From: Paenibacillus chitinolyticus NBRC 15660
GTDB taxonomy: Bacteria > Bacillota > Bacilli > Paenibacillales > NBRC-103111
Assembly (NCBI RefSeq): GCF_000739915.1
Contig: NZ_BBJT01000007.1
Location: forward strand, 186,001-250,000
Length of the DNA: 64,000 nt
Reading direction: 5' to 3'
Within the stretch, counting starts at the first letter, position 1; each line of letters opens with the position of its first letter. The position numbers and the translations under genes are program-made. The notes under the pieces are model-generated. The model was given only the letters and a program-made list of their open reading frames with translations, had not been told where the DNA came from and searched no databases. Positions 60,492-64,000 of this stretch are shown in pieces.

Positions 60492-62411
60492 TCATCCGTT
60501 TTTCGGATACATATGCTGCAAATAACGCCAGCGGATAAGAAAGAAATAAACAACCTGAATTCCGATGAAAGATAAGAAAATGAGCACGGAATTCATCCAG
60601 ACGGAGAAATCCACGAGGTGCTGCAGAGCGATAAACGCTACCCCGCTGTGTACAAGCGCCAGGACGATCGGCAGGAAGAACATGAGCAGCAGCTGCCTCG
60701 TCACGATCCGCCGCAGCTCCTTGTTCAGCAGGCCCATTTTCGCGATCATCCGGTACTGTTCCCGGTCCCGCTCCATGTCGGCGTAGAGCCGGAAGTACAG
60801 GAGGCTGGCGGCGAAGGTAAAAAACACGACGCCTACCATCGCGCTAATGATGAACAGCAGTCCGTTGGTCTGCTTATCGGACAGCCAATCCAGCACCAGC
60901 GCATCGAATGCGAAGCGGTCGAATTCATTCTTGCCGATCTCTTCTGCCAACGCGCTCGCGACATCCCGGGTATTCTGCCAATCGGCCACGTAGAAAAAAT
61001 TAAATTGCAGCTGCGTGTTTTCAATCTCCGGCACGGTTTCAAACATTCGATCGGAAACGACAACGGTATAGTGGCCGTCCGGCAGGATGACCGTCGGCAC
61101 GTACTGCTTTACCGTTACGTTCTTTTGCCAGGTTTCACTTATTCCGAGGTCGATGGAGTCAGGCACGATTTCCTTCTTCTCTTTAATTTGAGTAGCCAGA
61201 AAGAGGCTGCCCGGCAGCAGCAGGCTTTCCCCTTCCGCCAGTTCCTCCGTATCGCGCAGTCCCAAGGTTTTGGCCAAAGCGTTGAATTCGCTCTGCTTAA
61301 CGAGGATAAGGCGCCCCCACAGCCGCTTTGCATGGACAACGTTTAAGTCGTAAGCGAAGCCGTGGTCAGCCAGTTGTTTTTTGATCAGGGAAACAACTCC
61401 TGTTTCCTTTTGAACGCTTAGGTCCATTTTGTACGTGAAGGCATAGGGATTCTCCATCTCTTTCAGTCCGGGATGATTCGTAGCCAGTACGGTGCCGATC
61501 CCGGTAAAGGCAATCGCCGAAACGATCGTGATCATGAAAAACATCGTCGCGTTGTCCTTCATGCGATACGCCAATTGCGATAAAACCAGCAGGTTAGTCC
61601 TTTTGAAGAACACGCGGTCCTTCCGCTTCAAACTCCGGAGCGCATACACGCTGAACTGCGTAAACAGGAAGTACGTGCCTGCGACCACCAGGCCGACACC
61701 GGCAAAAAGCAGCCAGAACGAGTGAAAGTACCTGTAGACGTAAACCATCACAACGCCGTACCCGGCCAGGATCAGGACAATCGCCAAAACCGAAAGCAGC
61801 CGTGAGGGCTTCGGCTCGGGCTTCGGTTTTTCATCCGACCGGAACAAATCCGCGAGCCGGCCGGCTTTCACTATCCGGGAGGTGACCAGCGCGACAACGC
61901 CAAACAGCAAAGCGAATGCAGCAGCGGTCGTAACAATGGCCAGGACCGGTATATAGAAGGTCAAGCCAACCTTGATGACGAGCAGCTTGGCAATGCCGAG
62001 CAGGATCATCTTGGTGAAAATAAGCCCCACGGCAATACCCGCTGCAATCGAAGCTCCGCCGATAAATAAATTCTCGATAAAAACGAGCCGGCGCAGCTGC
62101 CTCGGGGACATACCGTGCATCATCAGAATACCGAATTCCCGCTTGCGGGTTTGCAGAAAAGTGCCGGCCGAGTACAGGCAGAAGAAAAACGAAAAAATGA
62201 AGAGGATCACTTGCGAGAGGCGCATGCCGTCGGTTGCCAATGCACTGATCGTTCTGCTCGTCGATCTCAGCTCTCCCTGCAGATCGGGATGAAACAGCAG
62301 CAGGGCATAGACGAAAAAAACAAAGACGGAAAACGAGCTGCTTAAGAAGTGGGCCAGATAGACCCGTTTGTTGCGGATGACGTTATTAAACGCGAACTGT
62401 CGGAAAGTCAT
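60492..62411 (-). CDS. BceB-like ABC transporter permease
   Basis: The 639-residue permease has FtsX-type membrane topology with about ten helices: four near the N-terminus, further blocks at ~200-300, and a final group after ~520. A large extracytoplasmic region (~310-515) sits between. The length and the big extracytoplasmic domain match BceB/BcrB-type detoxification permeases that, with BceA, remove or counter cell-wall-active peptides such as bacitracin and nisin. It overlaps the ATPase gene by 26 bases. The cognate two-component kinase lies upstream (63311), as in bce-type modules. Confidence 0.87.
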   Translation of the reverse strand: MTFRQFAFNNVIRNKRVYLAHFLSSSFSVFVFFVYALLLFHPDLQGELRSTSRTISALATDGMRLSQVILFIFSFFFCLYSAGTFLQTRKREFGILMMHGMSPRQLRRLVFIENLFIGGASIAAGIAVGLIFTKMILLGIAKLLVIKVGLTFYIPVLAIVTTAAAFALLFGVVALVTSRIVKAGRLADLFRSDEKPKPEPKPSRLLSVLAIVLILAGYGVVMVYVYRYFHSFWLLFAGVGLVVAGTYFLFTQFSVYALRSLKRKDRVFFKRTNLLVLSQLAYRMKDNATMFFMITIVSAIAFTGIGTVLATNHPGLKEMENPYAFTYKMDLSVQKETGVVSLIKKQLADHGFAYDLNVVHAKRLWGRLILVKQSEFNALAKTLGLRDTEELAEGESLLLPGSLFLATQIKEKKEIVPDSIDLGISETWQKNVTVKQYVPTVILPDGHYTVVVSDRMFETVPEIENTQLQFNFFYVADWQNTRDVASALAEEIGKNEFDRFAFDALVLDWLSDKQTNGLLFIISAMVGVVFFTFAASLLYFRLYADMERDREQYRMIAKMGLLNKELRRIVTRQLLLMFFLPIVLALVHSGVAFIALQHLVDFSVWMNSVLIFLSFIGIQVVYFFLIRWRYLQHMYPKNG

Positions 62412-63165
62412 GTCTGTAGCCTCCTAACAGCGAAAGGGCGTTGATGATCTTCTGGTAAAAGACTTCGCGGTTTCCTCCCTGCGTGATCTCGTTATGAAAC
62501 CTGCCGTCCTTGATAAATACTACGCGGTCGCAGTAGCTTGCCGCCATCGCATCGTGCGTGACCAGCATCATCGTCGCTTCCTGCCTCTTGTTCATTGCCG
62601 TCAGCAGTTCCATGACATCGCGGGCCGATTTGGAGTCCAGATTGCCTGTCGGTTCGTCGGCAAGCACCAGCTTCGGCGAATGAATCAACGCGCGTGCGAT
62701 AGCCGTCCGCTGTGCCTGCCCGCCGGAAATCTCGTAGGTCCGCTTGTCCAGGATCGGCGTAATGCCAAGCTGCTCCGCGATCGGCTCAAGCAGGATTTTC
62801 ATCTGATCCAGCGCGACCCCTTCGAGCGTAAGCGGCAGTAAAATATTTTCCTTCACGGTCAGCGTAGGCAGCAAATTGAACGATTGAAAAATAAAGCCCA
62901 GCTTGCGTCTGCGGAACAGTGCCAGCTCGTCCGCGTTCATCCGGTGCGGATGATTGCCGTCCACGCAAACCTCGCCCGATGTCGGTTCGTCGATGGTCGA
63001 CACCAGATTGAGCAGCGTCGTTTTACCGCTTCCGGAAGGTCCCATGATGCCGATGAATTCCCCCTTCTCAATCGTCAGGTTAATATCGGACAACGCCTCA
63101 AACGGCATCTTTTCGTTGTAAATTTTGCACAAGTTCGTCACCTTCAAAATATCCAAGCCAAACAC
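62386..63165 (-). CDS. BceA-like ABC transporter ATP-binding protein
   Basis: The protein has about 259 residues with Walker A GPSGSGKTTLLN (~45-56), Q-loop LGFIFQSFNLLP, signature ISGGQAQRTAIARALIHSPKLVLADEP (Walker B; LSGGQ variant) and TNLDSK D-loop, then the H switch VTHDAMAASY. The start is uncertain: GTG 63165 has AAGG close by, TTG 63156 gives the family-like MDILKV; longer openings are not supported. It is coupled to the permease and separated from the kinase gene by a terminator, so the ABC genes have their own promoter, presumably activated by the partner response regulator. Confidence 0.87.
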   Translation of the reverse strand: MFGLDILKVTNLCKIYNEKMPFEALSDINLTIEKGEFIGIMGPSGSGKTTLLNLVSTIDEPTSGEVCVDGNHPHRMNADELALFRRRKLGFIFQSFNLLPTLTVKENILLPLTLEGVALDQMKILLEPIAEQLGITPILDKRTYEISGGQAQRTAIARALIHSPKLVLADEPTGNLDSKSARDVMELLTAMNKRQEATMMLVTHDAMAASYCDRVVFIKDGRFHNEITQGGNREVFYQKIINALSLLGGYRHDFPTVRV

Positions 63166-63276
63166 GTCCCTTCTTGCTTCTAGCATACCCCAAGCGATTC
63201 GCCGCTCCTATATCGCTATCTTGCGCCAATCTTACAGGGATGAAAGATTCCGTGAACGCACACACCGGTCTATATA

Positions 63277-63310
63277 CAAAAAGGCGAAGAGTGATCGCTC
63301 ACTATTCGCC
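63277..63310 (-). terminator. terminator of the BceS-like kinase gene
   Basis: Minus-strand GGCGAA-TAGTGA pairs with TCACT-CTTCGCC and is followed by TTTTTG. It touches the kinase stop codon at 63311. Confidence 0.82.
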
Positions 63311-64000
63311 CTACTCGGTCGCGTACGGAAAAATGATGCGGACGGCCGTCCCTTTGCCGGTCTCGGACTCGATCTCCACCCGGTGATGCAGACGGTCCGC
63401 AACTTCCTTCACCAAATACAGGCCCATGCCTGTCGATTCTTTAAACTTCCGCCCGTTTTCGCCTGTAAAAAACGGATCGAACACCCGCTTTAAATCGGAT
63501 GGAGGTATGCCGACGCCTTGGTCCGTGACGCTTAGAATAACGGCTTTATCCTGCGCGTGGGCCTTGAAGACGACCTTCGTCCTGCTGCCGGCCGAATAAG
63601 TAATGGCGTTCGAGATCAGCTGCTGGACAATGAACCGGAGCCATTTGGCGTCACTCTCGACCGTGACGCTCTCATCAATCAGAAGCTCCGGATGCACATA
63701 ATGCCGAATGAACGACCGCCGGTTATCCTGAATGACCTCGTTCACAAGCTCTTTCAGCCCCACCCGGTAAATATGGAAGTCCTGCGCGAACGTCTCCCGA
63801 CGCGCCATATAAAGCACCATTTCGAGCCCGTGGCGCAGCCGGTCGGACTCCTCCGCGATACTGGCAAACCGCTCGTCTTCGCCGTTCTGCGTGATGAGCT
63901 GGATGACCGATAGCGGGGTCTTCATTTGGTGCACCCATTGATTCATGAACGTCAGGTGCTGCCGCTGTCTTTCCTCCCGCACGTGCTCCAGCTGTTTACT
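63311..64000 (-). CDS. BceS-like sensor histidine kinase, C-terminal part
   Basis: The frame is open to the right edge, so the N-terminus (normally two membrane helices with a tiny loop) lies beyond the window. The visible ~229 residues contain the phospho-His helix TFMNQWVHQMKTPLSVIQLI (the MNQWVHQMKTP form is typical of intramembrane-sensing kinases) and the HATPase motifs N (FIVQQLISNAITYS), G1 (VTDQGVGIPPSDL), F and G2 (STGMGLYLVKEVADRL). The family senses peptide antibiotics through its ABC transporter partner. Confidence 0.9.
   Translation of the reverse strand, partial: SKQLEHVREERQRQHLTFMNQWVHQMKTPLSVIQLITQNGEDERFASIAEESDRLRHGLEMVLYMARRETFAQDFHIYRVGLKELVNEVIQDNRRSFIRHYVHPELLIDESVTVESDAKWLRFIVQQLISNAITYSAGSRTKVVFKAHAQDKAVILSVTDQGVGIPPSDLKRVFDPFFTGENGRKFKESTGMGLYLVKEVADRLHHRVEIESETGKGTAVRIIFPYATE

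Overview
This window looks like a chromosomal segment from a Paenibacillus-type member of the Bacillales. I infer this from moderately high GC content, strong AGGAGG-type ribosome-binding sites, frequent GTG/TTG starts, abundant rho-independent terminators, and gene families typical of that group: copper-amine-oxidase-type stalk domains, an ECF sigma factor with a DUF4179 partner, a BceAB-like ABC transporter, a GH20 hexosaminidase and a relic PL8 lyase. I see no rRNA, tRNA, insertion sequence, prophage or CRISPR array.

Layout. 1-3955: start of a chemoreceptor with a sigma-D-like promoter, a YhgE-type membrane protein with its PadR repressor and a palindromic operator, and a sulfur-import pair (YeeE/YedE plus TusA). 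4032-9766: two secreted proteins, a quinone-reductase-like oxidoreductase, ArsR and HxlR regulators, and an MFS pump facing HxlR across an inverted-repeat operator. 9870-18358: a six-gene exopolysaccharide operon on the minus strand matching Bacillus subtilis ydaJKLMN (GH8 enzyme, DUF2334 protein, GT2 synthase, BcsB-like subunit, degenerate GGDEF protein) with one extra multi-spanning GT-C-like protein. 18670-25330: GH20 enzyme, an OmpR/histidine-kinase pair, a secreted protein with a duplicated helical module, and a broken polysaccharide lyase behind a perfect cre box. 25637-35668: peptide transporter, ArsR with an old-yellow enzyme, MarR with an SDR, an internally deleted SDR relic, an AGCS symporter, a small secreted peptide gene missed by length cut-offs, an RlmA-like methyltransferase, and a MarR/EmrB-type efflux pair sharing a duplicated operator.

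35679-49253: an alpha/beta-hydrolase-fold protein that has lost its catalytic Ser and His and is fused to a winged-helix/BTAD regulator; two envelope enzymes (C39-like peptidase, M14 carboxypeptidase); DUF1003, luciferase-like, GNAT, PhnA and purple-acid-phosphatase-like proteins; a short UvrC-like (Cho-type) nuclease; and a two-gene operon of an Hsp90-family ATPase overlapping by ATGA with a helical-repeat (TPR-like) protein. 49611-64000: two hybrid histidine kinases in one operon, a lipoprotein with a signal-peptidase fold that lacks the catalytic dyad, the ECF sigma/DUF4179 pair, two tandem glycosyltransferases, SelO, and a BceAB-type ABC transporter with the end of its sensor kinase.

The most novel-looking items are the Hsp90/TPR-like operon, the dead-hydrolase/BTAD sensor-regulator, the pseudo-signal-peptidase lipoprotein, and the c-di-GMP-receptor-like GGDEF protein at the end of the exopolysaccharide operon. 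Several regulators sit next to the gene they probably control, with inverted-repeat operators visible in the shared intergenic DNA.
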